This document shows, in pieces, positions 45,199-57,029 of a stretch of 64,000 nucleotides of DNA. Positions within the stretch are counted from its first letter, which is position 1. The number at the start of each line of letters is the position of its first letter. The notes beneath the pieces were generated by a model. It was not told the DNA's origin. It was given only the letters and a program-made list of their open reading frames with translations, and made no database searches. The DNA comes from Cryptomeria japonica. Lineage: Eukaryota; Streptophyta; Pinopsida; Cupressales; Cupressaceae. Made by a program: the position numbers and the translations under genes. Location of the stretch: positions 242,725,924-242,789,923 of the forward strand of contig NC_081409.1 of NCBI RefSeq assembly GCF_030272615.1, written 5' to 3'.

Positions 45199-46761
45199 GT
45201 GAATTTCTACCTCATGACTATAATGGAACCCAATATATTAAATGAGGCCAACAAAAGTGATAAATGGATGGATGTTATGGAAGAAGAGCTACAACAAATT
45301 GAAAAGAACAAGACTTGGGAATTATTTCCTAGAGCAGCAGATAAAAATGTCATTGGTACTAAATGGGTCTACCAGAACAAAATGAATGAAGAAGGTAAGA
45401 TTGTTAGGCATAAAGCAAGGTTAGTGTACAAAGGGTTTTCTCAAGTAGACGGAATAGATTTTGAAGAAATATTTGCTCCGGTTGCAAAACTTGAGGCTAT
45501 TAGAATGTTCTTAACATTCTCTGCCTTCAAAGGATACAAGGTATATCAAATGGACGTTAAGTTTGCCTTCTTGAATGGTAATTTGGAAGAAGTCTACATA
45601 GAACAACTGGAAGGTTTTCTATTACATGATGATGAAACTTTTGTATGTCAATTGAAGAAAGCATTGTATGGTTTAAAGAAGGCTCCAAGAGCATGGTATT
45701 CAATGTTGGATAAGTATCTTAAGGAGCAAGGTTTCAGAAAGGGAAGTGCATACAGTAATCTGTACATCAAAACAGATGGAAATCACATGATTATTGTTGT
45801 TGTGTATGTGGATGATATAATATTTGGAGGCAACAAGGATACCTTGTGTAAAGAGTTTGTTGATAAGATACAATCAGAGTTTGAGATGTCAATGTTTGGA
45901 GAGTTGTCATATTTTCTTGGTTTGCAAATTTCACAACAAGATAAAGGAATATTTATCTCTCAAACCAAGTATTCCAGAGATATGTTGAAGAAGTTTCAAA
46001 TGGATGACAACAAACTGGTAAGTACCCCCATGGTGACTAAATGCTATATGAGCAAGGTTGATGAGTCACCGGAAGTGGATCAGACCCTGTATAGATCCAT
46101 GATTGGTAGTTTGTTATACCTCACTGCCTCAACACTGGATATAGTGTAGGCAGTATGTATGGTGGCAAGATTTCAAGCTGTACCTAAATAATCAAATGAG
46201 AATGCATTTAGAAGAATCTTCGGGTACCTACAAGGAACACTTAATTATGGTTTATGGTATCCAAAGCAAGGAGATTTCATTTTATAGGCCTACATTGATG
46301 CTGATTGGGTAGGCTGCATTGATGATCAGAAAAGCACAAGTGGTGGAGCATTCTTTTTAGGTGACTGGTTAGTTTCATGGCACAATAAGAAGTAGGATTT
46401 AGTCTCCTTATCTATTGTTGAGGCAGAATATATTGTTGTTGCTACATGTTGTTCTTGGGTGTTATGGATGAAGCATACCCTCAAGGACATTCATATAGAA
46501 ATATCTGACCCTATTTCAATTCGATGTGATAACTCAAATGCAATAAACATTTCAAAGAATTTGGTTATGCACTCAAGGACAAACCAAATTGCCATCAAAC
46601 ACCACTTTCTCAAAGAGAAGGTTGCAGAGCAAGAAGTGAAGGTAGAATATGTTCCTACAAGTGAACAAGTTGTTGATATATTCACAAAACCTCTACCGGT
46701 AAACACATTTGAATATCTAAGACACAAGTTAGGAGTTTTCTCACCAACTTTATGCACTTAA
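45199..46761 (+). pseudogene. Element A reverse transcriptase and RNase H
   Basis: RT from about 45265: [72 protein letters not shown] and the intact active site [12 protein letters not shown] (about 45795-45830). RNase H from about 46290: ADWVGCIDDQKSTSGGAFF, then VEAEYIV, DNSNAINISKN and VDIFTKPLP. TAG 46147 fits CAG; TAG codons near 46287 and 46394 also fit CAG, and TAA near 46188 interrupts the region. Ends at 46761. Confidence 0.92.
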
Positions 46762-47212
46762 ATATGTATGGAGATCTGTGGTTCAGGGGGAGTTCACAGC
46801 CATACATTTTTTACTCTTTGACCATATGCTGGACACAGGGGGAGATCAAATGTTTGTATGGCAGTACCGACTGGTTTGAAGCTTTGGGAAGTTATCTATT
46901 CATTTTGTTTATCTACCAAAAATTCCATCAGCTTGACTGGGAGAGTAACCACAGGGGGAGAACTTGATCATCAATCCTCGTTTGTGAGTTTTATAGTTGT
47001 CTATTCAATTTGTCTATCTACAAAAGTCACAATTATCCTGTTGGGAGACAAGGTAAAGTGGTATGTCCTATCAGAAATTGTTGTTTGAGACCTTTTTCAT
47101 TGTTTTCAAAGGGGGAGAAAGAACGCAATTGGATATAGTTCATATTGTGAGCCCAGGTTGTGGAGGTTAACTCGATAATATGTGTGTTGACATCAATGCC
47201 AAAGGGGGAGAT
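46762..47212 (+). other. Element A 3' untranslated region with five polypurine-tract-like blocks
   Basis: The block (a/c)(a)gggggag occurs at about 46787, 46837, 46951, 47110 and, as the true tract aaagggggagat, at 47201-47212 next to the 3' LTR. Multiple such tracts before the 3' LTR are described for Sireviruses, so this supports the lineage call. No ORF of note and no envelope-like gene here. Confidence 0.8.
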
Positions 47213-48658
47213 TGTTGGCATTATATTGTCATTGATGTCAACTAGTATACAAGATGTTGTTACCGGCATTGGATATCGTTGGCATGTTGATGTCAACCGG
47301 TAAGTCTGTCAACCGATAAGCAAGCAAACCCAGTAAGTGCAGTCCGAGATAGCATGTTCTAATCGGTAGAACAGAAAAGTGCACGATATAAAGGTTAATC
47401 AATTAGTGTGTATTGGTAGCATGTTCAGTTGGTGATCGAGTTTGAATTGACACAATCAAGTGAGTTGGATGTTGACAGAGATGTCATGTGGACTCCAGGT
47501 GGCGAACATGCAGTGGTAGGTGAATGGTGCATCGACGAGGTAGTTGCTGACTAGGTCGGTATTAAATGTCGACTGCAAAAATTATGGATCAGTTGCAAAG
47601 GATTGCGGCTCAAAGCAGATCAAAGAGCAGAGATCGGGATATCTGATTGTCTTGTTGACCTGGAGAAAGAAACAGTTAGATCATTTATTGTGATCGATAA
47701 AATCAAGATTGATGAACAATGTCCAGTTTGCTAAATATAGTAAACGTTTATAGGAAGAATAAAAATAGGATAGAGCTTTTTTTTTTGACTTGTTGCATGT
47801 TGTCGATTCAAGAAGATGAGATCCCATTTGATATGGAGTGTGGTCGGTGAAGAAAACCCTAAGCGTGTGAAGTTTGAGTTTTGTTTTGGCGGGAAAGCAC
47901 GTATATAAATATGCAGATCAAAGACTTAAGAAATTAGATAGTATGTCATATGAGTGATGAGAAAGTGTGATTATGCCAGATGAGAACTGATCAGTCTAAG
48001 TGTTGATAGTAAAATCTTGAAGTGACAAAGTGTTAGTTGAAGAACCGATAAGGAAGGTTTAACCGACAAGGTTTAAGGTAACCGATAGACAGTTACAGAG
48101 TGTAACAATTCATCTAACCGATAGTGTTTGAACCGATAAGGTAGCAATAGAGAGTGAAGGAGAGCATAGTGAGTTTCAGAGAAGATCCGGCAAGGCAAAA
48201 ACTGAGTTGTAGAGTATTCAGATGGAAAGAACAGATGACCGATAGAGAAGAAGCAGTGTGACATAAAGGAGTTTAATCGATAGAGAGAATTGTTTGCAAG
48301 GGTTACGAAACTCATTTGTAATAAGTGTTTATCATTATATTAATTTTATATCTCATTGTATTTCACTGAGTGGGTGCTCCTTAAGTTGGTGCTCATAATA
48401 GAATAGGGGTTGGTGCCCTAAACATTGTAAAACTATTATTTCATTGTGAGGCTGGATTGGAGTAGTAGATCTCCAACAACATTTCTCACTGAGGTTTTTC
48501 CCACATTGGGTTTTCCTCGTATATCTAGTGTTATATGATGTGCTCTTGTGTGTGGTTGCTTGTTAGTGCTTTCATTATCCTATTGGTTGCACACATTATT
48601 TGAAATTGTTTATAATCACTGATTCACCCCCCCTCTCAGTGATATCTTGTGTTCTACA
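47213..48658 (+). repeat. Element A 3' LTR
   Basis: 1446 bp from TGTTGGCATTA to TTGTGTTCTACA, followed by target duplication aacaa (48659-48663). Shorter than the 5' copy by about 70 bp. Differences are mostly transitions. Confidence 0.93.
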
Positions 48659-48663
48659 AACAA

Positions 48664-50060
48664 GTCTATAAGTATCTAACATAACCTATCATAAACGATG
48701 AATCAAGGAAGGGCACTATAACACATGGGAGCCAAACGAAACCATGAACATGCGTAGAACCACAATGTTGCCATTCATATCTATACCGATAGTCTTTTTC
48801 TTGGAATAAACTTTGTATGACCTCTTCATGAAATATTGTGAATCTTTGATGCAGGTACAACAATGTTATGTGTGGGTTTTGAACAACAATTTCAACAAAT
48901 TGTTTTCTTGAATATTGAAAATTTGGATGGTTGGTCAAGGGAATAATTTTTGAAGGTTAGGCCACTTTGTATTAGCGGAACTCAATGTAAAGAACAATGT
49001 GGGGGTTCTTGCTTGGTGTATCATTGTGGTCAAATATGCAGGTACATTATTCTAATATTATTGAGTCCTACATAGCGATGTCCCAAATTGCATAAGCTAG
49101 GAGGCCAAGTGGTCATCGAAGACATCTTGGATTCACTATTGGAGGGTCGCTAAACTTGTTGGTATCCTTTCTTCCAAGTTTGTTTTCATAAACACAACAA
49201 CATTTTGTTGGCTACAATGCCTCATAATTAGATTGTAGAGGAAGTAACATAATCTAACATGTTTCCTAATTCTATTATCATGGTATGTCATTGAATGCAA
49301 TGCATATTCATGCATGTGGACTTGTTTGTCCCTTGGTTGGAGTGGAAGTGCAATTCCATGTGGGAACAATGTTGGAAAAGCCATGCTTAATAAAGTTTTG
49401 GTATTGTATTTATTTATTGGAGATGAGTTTATTTGAGGCCAAGGTATAGTGTCATGTTCATGAGTATCCAAACGAAATACTTTTTTTATGGCCTCCAACT
49501 CTCAAGCTGCATTTGGCATATTTGGTATGAATAATGATGAGCTTTCAAATGTAGATTCATTATTCATATCACTAAGTGCACTTGTGGGCAAAGAGTTTGA
49601 TTGTTGGTCATTTTCTTTTAAGCTATGCAACATGTTTTTATATGTCCATGCTAGTATTTGACAATAGATTTAGAGCATCAATATCAATGGTATCATCATT
49701 ATAATATATCTCATGTTGAATTTTATACACAAGTGCATCCATAACATGATGCTTTTTTACATTAACAGTCATAGTCCTATCCCTCTATGTTATTTCTACA
49801 AATAATGAGCACTTTAAGGTGTTGCAACCTTTGAGGCAACATTGTAGCAATACTAGAGATATCTTGTGGAAAACTTATGGTATGGCCACTATATTTGTAT
49901 CGCCCTCTTGCATGAGTAGCATGTAAAACTAGAGCAACCCTAGATATGAGCATCTTCACTACTTGGGTAAGTTTCATTTGAACATGAGGTTGTTGCCCAG
50001 GGTCTATTTTATTCACCATAAAAAAACAATGAAGGCCTTGATGAGCCAAAATAATGTCTC
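48664..50060 (-). pseudogene. Helitron Rep/helicase remnant (N-terminal region)
   Basis: Three minus-strand pieces in the right order for a plant Helitron transposase. First, 50049-49777: KIDPGQQPHVQMKLTQVVKML and YKYSGHTISFPQDISSIATMLP. Second, 49498-49136: TIPWPQINSSPINKYNT...MAFPTLFPHGIA and KHVRLCYFLYNLIMR. Third, 48938-48666: LYLHQRFTIFHEEVIQ and YRYEWQHCGSTHVHGFVWL, where HVH is the HUH metal-binding motif of the rolling-circle Rep domain. Pieces are separated by stops and frameshifts. Similarity fades at about 48720, close to element A. The relaxase tyrosines and the helicase are not visible. Recognition is from memory of the family. Confidence 0.8.
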
Positions 50061-51289
50061 CATTTCGTCATATTGTGTCATAAAACTCTTGCTTTGGTCA
50101 CATGTTTGGATAATGTTTAGGTCATAGAACTCCCCTGGTTGATGTATTTTTAGTATTATTAGATCTGATTTATCTTAAACTAAGGTTGTTATCTTATGAT
50201 CTTTATACAGTCAAGGTATGCAAATTATTTGAATTATCTTAAAATATGGTTTAATTTGTGTTATGTTAGCATCAATGGATACACATGCTTTTGTGCACAT
50301 TAACGCCATGATGCAGGGTCAACTAAGATGAGAGGATGACTAAGCTTCTGGTTAAAGAGACGCATCATCATGTCAATGGATGCAAACACAATCAAAGTGG
50401 AGAAGCGTTGAGGGAGCTCATAACTAATTGACCAGTTATTTAGTAGAGCAATTAGTGGACCATTCATGATTGTTCCTGATGAAACGTAAATCTAGGAAAT
50501 AAGGTAGCGCTATATTTTTTCAGTAGTAGGACAGTTATTTGTTCTACATTTATGCGTTGACTTCCTCTTTTGATGTAATAAATACTGCTCACCTATTCCT
50601 TTGGGACGTGGCCTGATCAGTTGGAAGTTTGTTATAAGTTTTTAATATAAATAAAGGTCTTTATCTCCTCACGGGGGTAGATAGAGTGACCATAGAGTTA
50701 GTAGTATTCAAGTTTTCAGACTTATGTATGCTGAAATCAATTTGAAATAAATAAGATAATGTTATTCCGATCTTATCAATTGTTATCTGAGTTTTGGATA
50801 TACTCACTCAATGGGGCCCACTTGGTGAGTAGTTCCTATGTGTTTGTTAGTTAATTTTCATTTTGTTATAGTTATTGTTTTGGTATTCGACTGTTCCTGC
50901 ATCCACTGGAAACAGTTCCAGTGTCTGTTCTTGTAGCCAAAGCAGGCAGAGTAGTTCTTGTCTACTGAATAGAGCATTGTCATTAATAATAGTTGCTTAA
51001 GTTGCTTTCAATTGTGTTTTTTGATAAAGTACATTAAGTCATTATGTTTCTGCATATTTCTTTTAGAAAATTTCCTTTTCCTACAGTAGGATAGAATGAC
51101 TTCAACTTGAGCTTAGTGCACATACAGTGCTGATCCATTTCAAGTTCACGTCCCTAGTCGATAAAGTAAATGAACCTTTTCCACATCAAAGGTAGTTGCT
51201 CGGTAAGGATGTCCAATCCCTAAGATGAGGTTTTAGAACCTAGTTACTATTCCAATTGCGAGGACCAACAATCTTTTCTTTTTTTGGGT
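50061..51289. other. No gene seen; possible LTR remnant
   Basis: About 1.2 kb with dense stops. 50140-50810 has an LTR flavour (tgatgtatttttag at the left, tataaataaaggtc near 50645, gagttttggatatactca at the right), but no second copy or target duplication was found. Confidence 0.35.
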
Positions 51290-52640
51290 TGATAATAAAG
51301 ATAATTTTATTGATATGAAAAAGGTAATTACATAGCTACAACATATTTTTTGTAAAACCACATGAACTGAAAAAATATCAACCACTCCAAACCATCGAGA
51401 CACCTATCACCCAAGCACTAGATAGAAGAGCACACAACTAGTTGGCATGATAAAAAAATAAGGACAACCTTCATTGAGTGGGAGGACAAAAAAGCATCCA
51501 TTACATTGCTACAACATACCAAACCTACAAACTTCCATCACCACCCAAATATTCAAACCCAGATATAAACATTATAGGCCTATATGCCAATTTATAAGTA
51601 TTCAAAATATTACAATTTGGACACATAAAAAATTAATCCATACATTGCAAGACCAAAAAATAGCAAAAAAAACACCATCAACACCACCAGACCCAAGATT
51701 AGGGCATGTCCAACATGAGGCCGCTCGAACCCTTGCCTGCATTGCATTCCTTGACTCCCTCCTTTGCAGCTCCAGCCTATCACTTCATCTTTCCCTTCCA
51801 CCGCACTATCCTCAAACTGACCCTCCTCTTACCACTCACCTTTACTTCCTACTCTGCAAGCCCATAAACACCACCTCCGCAAGATTCGATTCCCTTCTCC
51901 CTTAGGTACAACTTCAATGAGTCTCGTCTAATTACAACTTTTGTGTGGAGTTCATCAAGATCAATCGCAAACAACCAATGAATAAGTGGTGCCAACTCCC
52001 ACAACTCATGCACAACATCTATGTCAAAGCCTTACTCAACACCAGAACCTACACCTAAGATGGTCATTTCAAGCAGCTTCGTTAAAATGCACAACCACTC
52101 ATCTTCAACACAACCCCTCAAAACCTGCACAAGGACTTCTTTCTTTTATCCCAACTCAAGCCCCCATGCCAGAACCATGGTGACTACATCAACATTCATG
52201 CGGTATTTGTGCATGGTCCTTAAAAAATAGTCACCTATAAGGGTTTTTATTATCTGCACAAATGTGTCATCTTCGTGCTTGAAAATGCACTTGTTTTGTT
52301 TTGTAGTGACATCACCTACAAATGCTAGTTGTTGCTTGGACATGTAAAGCATAAAAGTGGCTTCCATCCTCACTAACAACTTGACATCAACAACTCCAAG
52401 ACAAAGCAAAAATGGGCTTGATCACCTTTAAATAATACAAACATCACCTTTTCTACATTCTTGACCTTGCTAAGTAATAATTACAATTAATATGTAGTAC
52501 TTCTTCATCCACTTCATCCTCCATGAGATTTCTGAAATTGTCCTAATGAATTCCATCCACTTTATCAAATGATGTTGCCCACTTTAAGAGTAAATCCACC
52601 ACCTCATTCCCCTCCCTTCACACATGTCAAATGCAATAAT
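51290..52640 (-). pseudogene. Possible LINE (non-LTR retrotransposon) 3' remnant
   Basis: On the minus strand, 52630-52555 encodes H-V-stop-REGNEVVDLLLKWA, which resembles the end of the RNase H domain of plant LINEs; the stop fits CGA to TGA. About 1.3 kb further along the same strand the sequence ends near 51310-51290 in tcaataaaattatctttatta, like a polyadenylation region. The middle is too decayed to read: frames at 51474-51905 on the plus strand and 52409-52146 on the minus show no domain. Evidence is short, so this is tentative. Confidence 0.4.
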
Positions 52641-52759
52641 TAATAAATATTTTTAAATCATTTGCAATAGTGAAATTAAATTTGTTGAGATGTCAAGCTT
52701 GGGCCTCCCCTTTAATAATTGCATTGAATTGGTAGTTTCCCAAATCAAGAATATTTACC

Positions 52760-53475
52760 AAACTCAAAATGACTGGTTAAAACATTACCAAAATTTAGTT
52801 TGAATTTTTTTTGAAAACTTTGATTCTTTCAATATTTTGGTGGTATCAAGGGAGTTTAACTCTAGGGCAAATTCACTTGCTCAGTCAGTGACTCTCCTAA
52901 TTCCTCATGATAATTTTTCCCAGGAAGTTTATGCTATCGAATTGATTTGTTGGCCAAGTGTACCAAATAATTGGGATCACTGGCAGATTTTTAATGATGA
53001 TAAGCAAATTGTGAAATTACTTGAGACTAGTGACAGTTTCAATAACTTGTACTTTGAAGTGAGTAATTGCTCTGATTCAATGACAAGTGATGCCTCCTCA
53101 CATGATGAAGGATTCCTATAGTTGAAGGGAAACAAGATTCGAAAATGATTGGTGTCAATGGAAAAGTTGTTTGATAAGTATGATAGGTATATCAAGCAAC
53201 AACAACATGTGTCATCGGATGATGCCATGGGATACGTGAAATATAACATCAAATCAAAAAGATCCAAAAATTGTTAACATTGGTACTAGTTGTATCCAAG
53301 ATGAAAGATAGTAGTTCTTACAATTGTTGCAACAATACATTGATGTGTTGGCATATTCATATGATGACTTTTCTTTCGAGCCTAAAGAAGTACAATATGA
53401 TATTCTGCTTAAGACTAGGATGACGCCTTTTAAATAGAAACAAAGATAGTACAATCCCAAGATCTTAGGTACTAT
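52760..53475 (+). pseudogene. Element D (Ty3/gypsy): RNase H-like segment and linker before RT
   Basis: The plus-strand frame from about 52770 reads WLKHYQN, ILVVSREFNSRANSLAQS (about 52842), IELICWPSVPNNWDHWQIFNDDKQIVK (shown in pieces: WPSVPNNWDHWQIF then DDKQIV) and after stops MEKLFDKYDRYIKQQ. Plant gypsy polyproteins of this type carry such an (REFNxxADSLA) segment upstream of RT. The piece is 5'-truncated: no gag or protease is seen, and the possible LINE lies directly to the left. Confidence 0.65.
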
Positions 53476-54866
53476 ATTTTTAGAAATTCAAAAGATGTTA
53501 AATGCCAAAATAATATTTCCAATTCATCATTCATCTTGGATTTCAAATATCGTACCTATAAGAAAGAAGAATGTGAAAATTCGCATTTGTGTGGATTTCC
53601 ATAATATTAATCAGTCTTCTCTAAAGGATAATTATGCTTTACCGGTGATGGATCAAGTCTTGCAGACAATCACTTGTTCACAAACATTCTCTATGCTTGA
53701 TGGTTTCCTGGGCTACAACCATATCGAAGTCAGTGAGGAAGATCAATATAAAATCACCTTCACAATTCCTAGGGCACTTTCGCTTATCGAAGGATGCCTT
53801 TTGGTTTGATCAATGTAGGCACAACTTTTCATAGGGCCATGGATATGGCTTTCCAAGGTATTATTGGAAGGTACCTTGTTGTGTATCTTGATGCTTTAAC
53901 CATTTTCTCAAAATACCATGATAATAAACTTTTGCATCTTGAAGATGTTTTAAGAAGATGTCACGAAAAAACAAATCTCCTTAAATCCCCAAAAATCAAT
54001 TTTTGGGTTACAAAAGGTAAGCTTCTTGGGCATATTGTGTCCAAGGAAGGTACCAACCTTGATCCAGAAAGAGTCAAAGTTATTCAATGTTTGTCTTTAC
54101 CATCGATTAAAACTGTCGTTCACTCTTTCTTTGGCAAATTTAACTTCTTTAAGAAGATTTGTACTAGTCTTTGTTGAGAAAACACAACATATTGTGAATA
54201 GGACGAAAGGAAAGACTACTTTTCATTGGAGTCCAAAAGAGAAAGTGACCTTTGATGAAATAAAAGAATCAATAGTTCATGCTCCAGTGTTGGTATGTCC
54301 TGACTATACCAAAGATTTCCTAATGTATAGTTATGCTTCAGATCATACCCTTTCTGCGATTCTAGTTCAGAAGAATTCAAAAGGTATTGAGTCTCCCATA
54401 GCATTCATGAGTTATCCTCTCAAATATAATGAACATAAATACTCTCAAATGGATAAACATGCATATGTTGTTGTCAAGGCAGTGAAGCATTTCCAGTTTT
54501 ATATCTTGAATTCACATGTTATATGTTTAGTTCTAGATACTGCAATCAAGTCAATTTTGACACAATAAGATTTTGGGACTAAAATAGGTAAGTAGATAGA
54601 AAAGATTCAGGATTATGACTTGGATATTCGACCTACCAAGTTGGTATAAGGTAAAGGTATATATCAATCGATGGAAAACAAGGTCAATCAGGAGGAATTG
54701 TTCCCCTTGAAAGAAATTCACAAGGAAATATCCCTACAGTATTATTTGTGAGTACTGTGGATGAATGGTATTCTAATATTGCTCATTTTCTCACATATGG
54801 TGAATGTCCTGTGTATCTCACATATAAGGAGAAAGGAAATTTGAAGTTGAAAGCTATAAAATATGT
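53476..54866 (+). pseudogene. Element D reverse transcriptase and RNase H
   Basis: RT: IIFPIHHSSWISNIVPIRKK (about 53510), RICVDFHNINQSSLKDNYALP, FSMLDGFLGYNHIEV, then after a frame change near 53790 MPFGLINVGTTFHRAMDMAF and VVYLDALTIFSK, where the catalytic YLDD box is YLDA. KGKLLGHIVSKEGTNLDPERVK follows. RNase H: KDFLMYSYASDHTLSAIL (about 54315) and KYSQMDKHAYVVVKAVKHF. Then the lead-in to integrase up to KLKAIKYV, where the solo LTR interrupts it. At least four frame changes or stops. Confidence 0.88.
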
Positions 54867-55869
54867 TGTGTCTAAAATTATTGTGATTAATCCATTAAAA
54901 GCATTTAAATCACACATACTCAATGAAACATTAAATTGAGGAAATAAAACAAAGCAATTAAAACACTCCCCAATGTCATCTCATCACTCCCTAGTCTTGA
55001 GGACGTTGGTGGCTCTTAGATGTATGATCTTTGACAAAGTGACAACCCAAGAAACAAGCATTGATATGCAAGCTAAGATGCAAAAAGCTAATCTATTTCT
55101 ATGCAAATCTACATTATGATGATTAAACTATAAATGAAAGACATTAAATGATGCTAATGCTACTCTAGTACTACGATAACTATGCTATGATTGCTGAAAA
55201 TATTTACATAATGCTGACAAAATGCTGACAGTGATGCTAAGGTTCCTCTCATAGCCAAAAGAGGTGGTATTTATAGGATTTTCATGACCAGAGGTGAGGT
55301 GGCAAGAATCAACGGTGCAGATTCAATCTAGATAAATCGACGGTAGAGATTGAAGAATTTGGAAAGAGGTTGAGGAATTGGACACTTATCATTCCTAAGG
55401 AGACAAGTGGCAGAGAATCGCCAACCATATGCCAACAAAGGGGGCAAGTGGCATAGAGATAAGAGACATGTGGCATAAGTGCCACGTGTCTCCAAGAGAG
55501 GGTAGACACTCCAAAAATGGTTAGGATAAGAGGTTGGAGAGGATAGGATTAGTTAACATGTGGTTAGGCTAGGGGTTGGTTAGAAGAAGGTTAGGTTAGG
55601 GAGTAGTTAGGAGTTAGGACACATTTGCTTAAGTTTGAATTTAAAATTCAAATTTAATGGGGAGGGAATAATTAAATAAACAAATTAACCAAATTCATTT
55701 ATTTAATTAGGAAATAGAAGAAATTGATTTTGGTGGGATGAATTAAGAAAATGAACCATATGAACAAATTATTTAATACATTTATATAGTAGAAGAATAA
55801 AGGTCATTAATTAAATATTTTTTCGTATTTAATTAATTTTATTTTCCAAACCAATTTTTAGTTTATACA
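54867..55869 (-). mobile_element. Solo LTR inserted in element D (TSD tatgt)
   Basis: 1003 bp with TG...CA ends (TGTGTCTAAAATTATTG to TTTAGTTTATACA on the plus strand), flanked by tatgt at 54862-54866 and 55870-55874. Skipping it and one tatgt keeps D's pol frame open across the junction (KAIKY then WENVFYKR). On the minus strand it starts TGTATAAACTAAAAATT and has ctataaatac near 55277, resembling the B-type LTR in layout, so I orient it minus. A solo LTR arises by recombination between two LTRs. Confidence 0.85.
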
Positions 55870-55874
55870 TATGT

Positions 55875-57029
55875 TCTTTGGGAAAACGTTTTCTATAAAA
55901 GAAGTCTAGAAGTTGCTTTGCTAAAGTGTGTGGACAAAGCTCAGGAAGTTAAGTTGTTGGAATATTTTCATAACTTAGCTTATGGTGGGCATTTTTCAGC
56001 TCTAGTGATGGCTCGCAAAATTTTGAGTCGGGTACTATTGGCCTACCCTTTTTCAAGATGCTTATAATTGGGTTAGGAAATGTGATTGATGTCAGCAGTT
56101 TTTTGGTAAGTCGAGACTTGCAACATTTCCTCTCAAGCCGATGGTAATTGAAGAACCATTTTAGCAGTGGGATACTAACTTCATTGGTCCAATCAACCCC
56201 CCTTCTAGTGTAGGTCATCACTATGTTTTGACTGCCACAAATTATTTTACTAAGTGGGTTGAAGCAATTCTTGTTAAGCACACAACATCTAACGTGGTGT
56301 GTGATTTTATAAAAGAAAACATTGTCAGTAGGTTTGGTGTTTTAAACAAGATAGTAGCAGATAATGCTACCCATTTTTCCCCATATGAGATTACTTAGCT
56401 TTTCTTTGAGTATCATATTAATCTTTCTCATTCTTTGGATTATTACCCATAGGGCAACGATCAAGCGAAATCTAGCAAGAAAAAATTTGATCGACATAAT
56501 CAAGAAATTGGTTGATGAAAATCAACATTTGTGGCATAAGGCATTAATTGATGCTTTGTGGGCAGATAAAATCACACGAAAGAGGGCAGTTGGGTTATCA
56601 CCTTTTCAGCTTCTTTATGGTATAAATGTAGAAATTCTAGTTTCTTTAGAGCTACCAGCTTTGAAGTTAGTAAAGGCGACTGAGGATAAGACATATGAGA
56701 GTTCACTAGATAAGCACATCATGTTCCTCTCCAAACTTGAAGAAAAGCAATTTTAGGTGGTGGACCATATTTCAGAACATCAAAACGAAGTCCAAGCTCT
56801 TTTTTATAAGAAAGAAAAGCAAAGAGACTTCAAAGTTGGTGATCTTGTCTTGCTTTGGGATGTGAGACGCGAGCCTAAAGAAATGCATGTCAAGTTTTAT
56901 TCCTTGTGGACCAGACCTTTCACCATTCATCAACTTTTTGGTGAAGGCAGCTACCTCCTTGCATACAATGATGGAACTTCATTTTCATTGCCACATAGTG
57001 GCCAACATCTTGAATTATTTACTCAATGA
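55875..57029 (+). pseudogene. Element D integrase
   Basis: The frame resumes with FYKRSLEVALLKCVDKAQEV and YFHNLAYGGHFSALVMARKI, where HH of the zinc domain is visible; its CC part is degraded. Catalytic region: YVLTATNYFTKWVEA-type sequence (about 56220-56265), KIVADNATHFS (second Asp, about 56346) and a degraded QGNDQAKS where the catalytic Glu is Lys (about 56450). Then HKALIDALWADKITRKRAVGLSPFQLLYGI, FKVGDLVLLWDVRREPK and the end HSGQHLELFTQ at 57029. Many stops and frameshifts; no chromodomain. Confidence 0.87.

Larger units (their letters stand above)
5636..48658 (+). mobile_element. Element A: Ty1/copia (probably Sirevirus-like) LTR retrotransposon, host of the nest
   Basis: LTRs at 5636-7153 and 47213-48658, TG...CA ends, aacaa target duplication, an initiator-Met-type PBS and a polypurine tract define the element. 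Without the nested insertion it is about 8.7 kb. The order gag, DSG protease, integrase, RT, RNase H is the copia order. Several traits fit the Sirevirus lineage: a long gag with a CCHC knuckle followed by a coiled-coil segment and more knuckles, and several polypurine-tract-like blocks before the 3' LTR. The element is dead: gag is split by element B and many stops are present. By-eye comparison of the first 245 bp of the LTRs gives about 15% difference, the oldest insertion of the nest. Confidence 0.92.

Noticed and set aside
51474-51905. 143-codon plus-strand frame as a host gene
   Set aside because: His/Thr/Pro-rich with no domain, and it lies opposite the presumed LINE tail.
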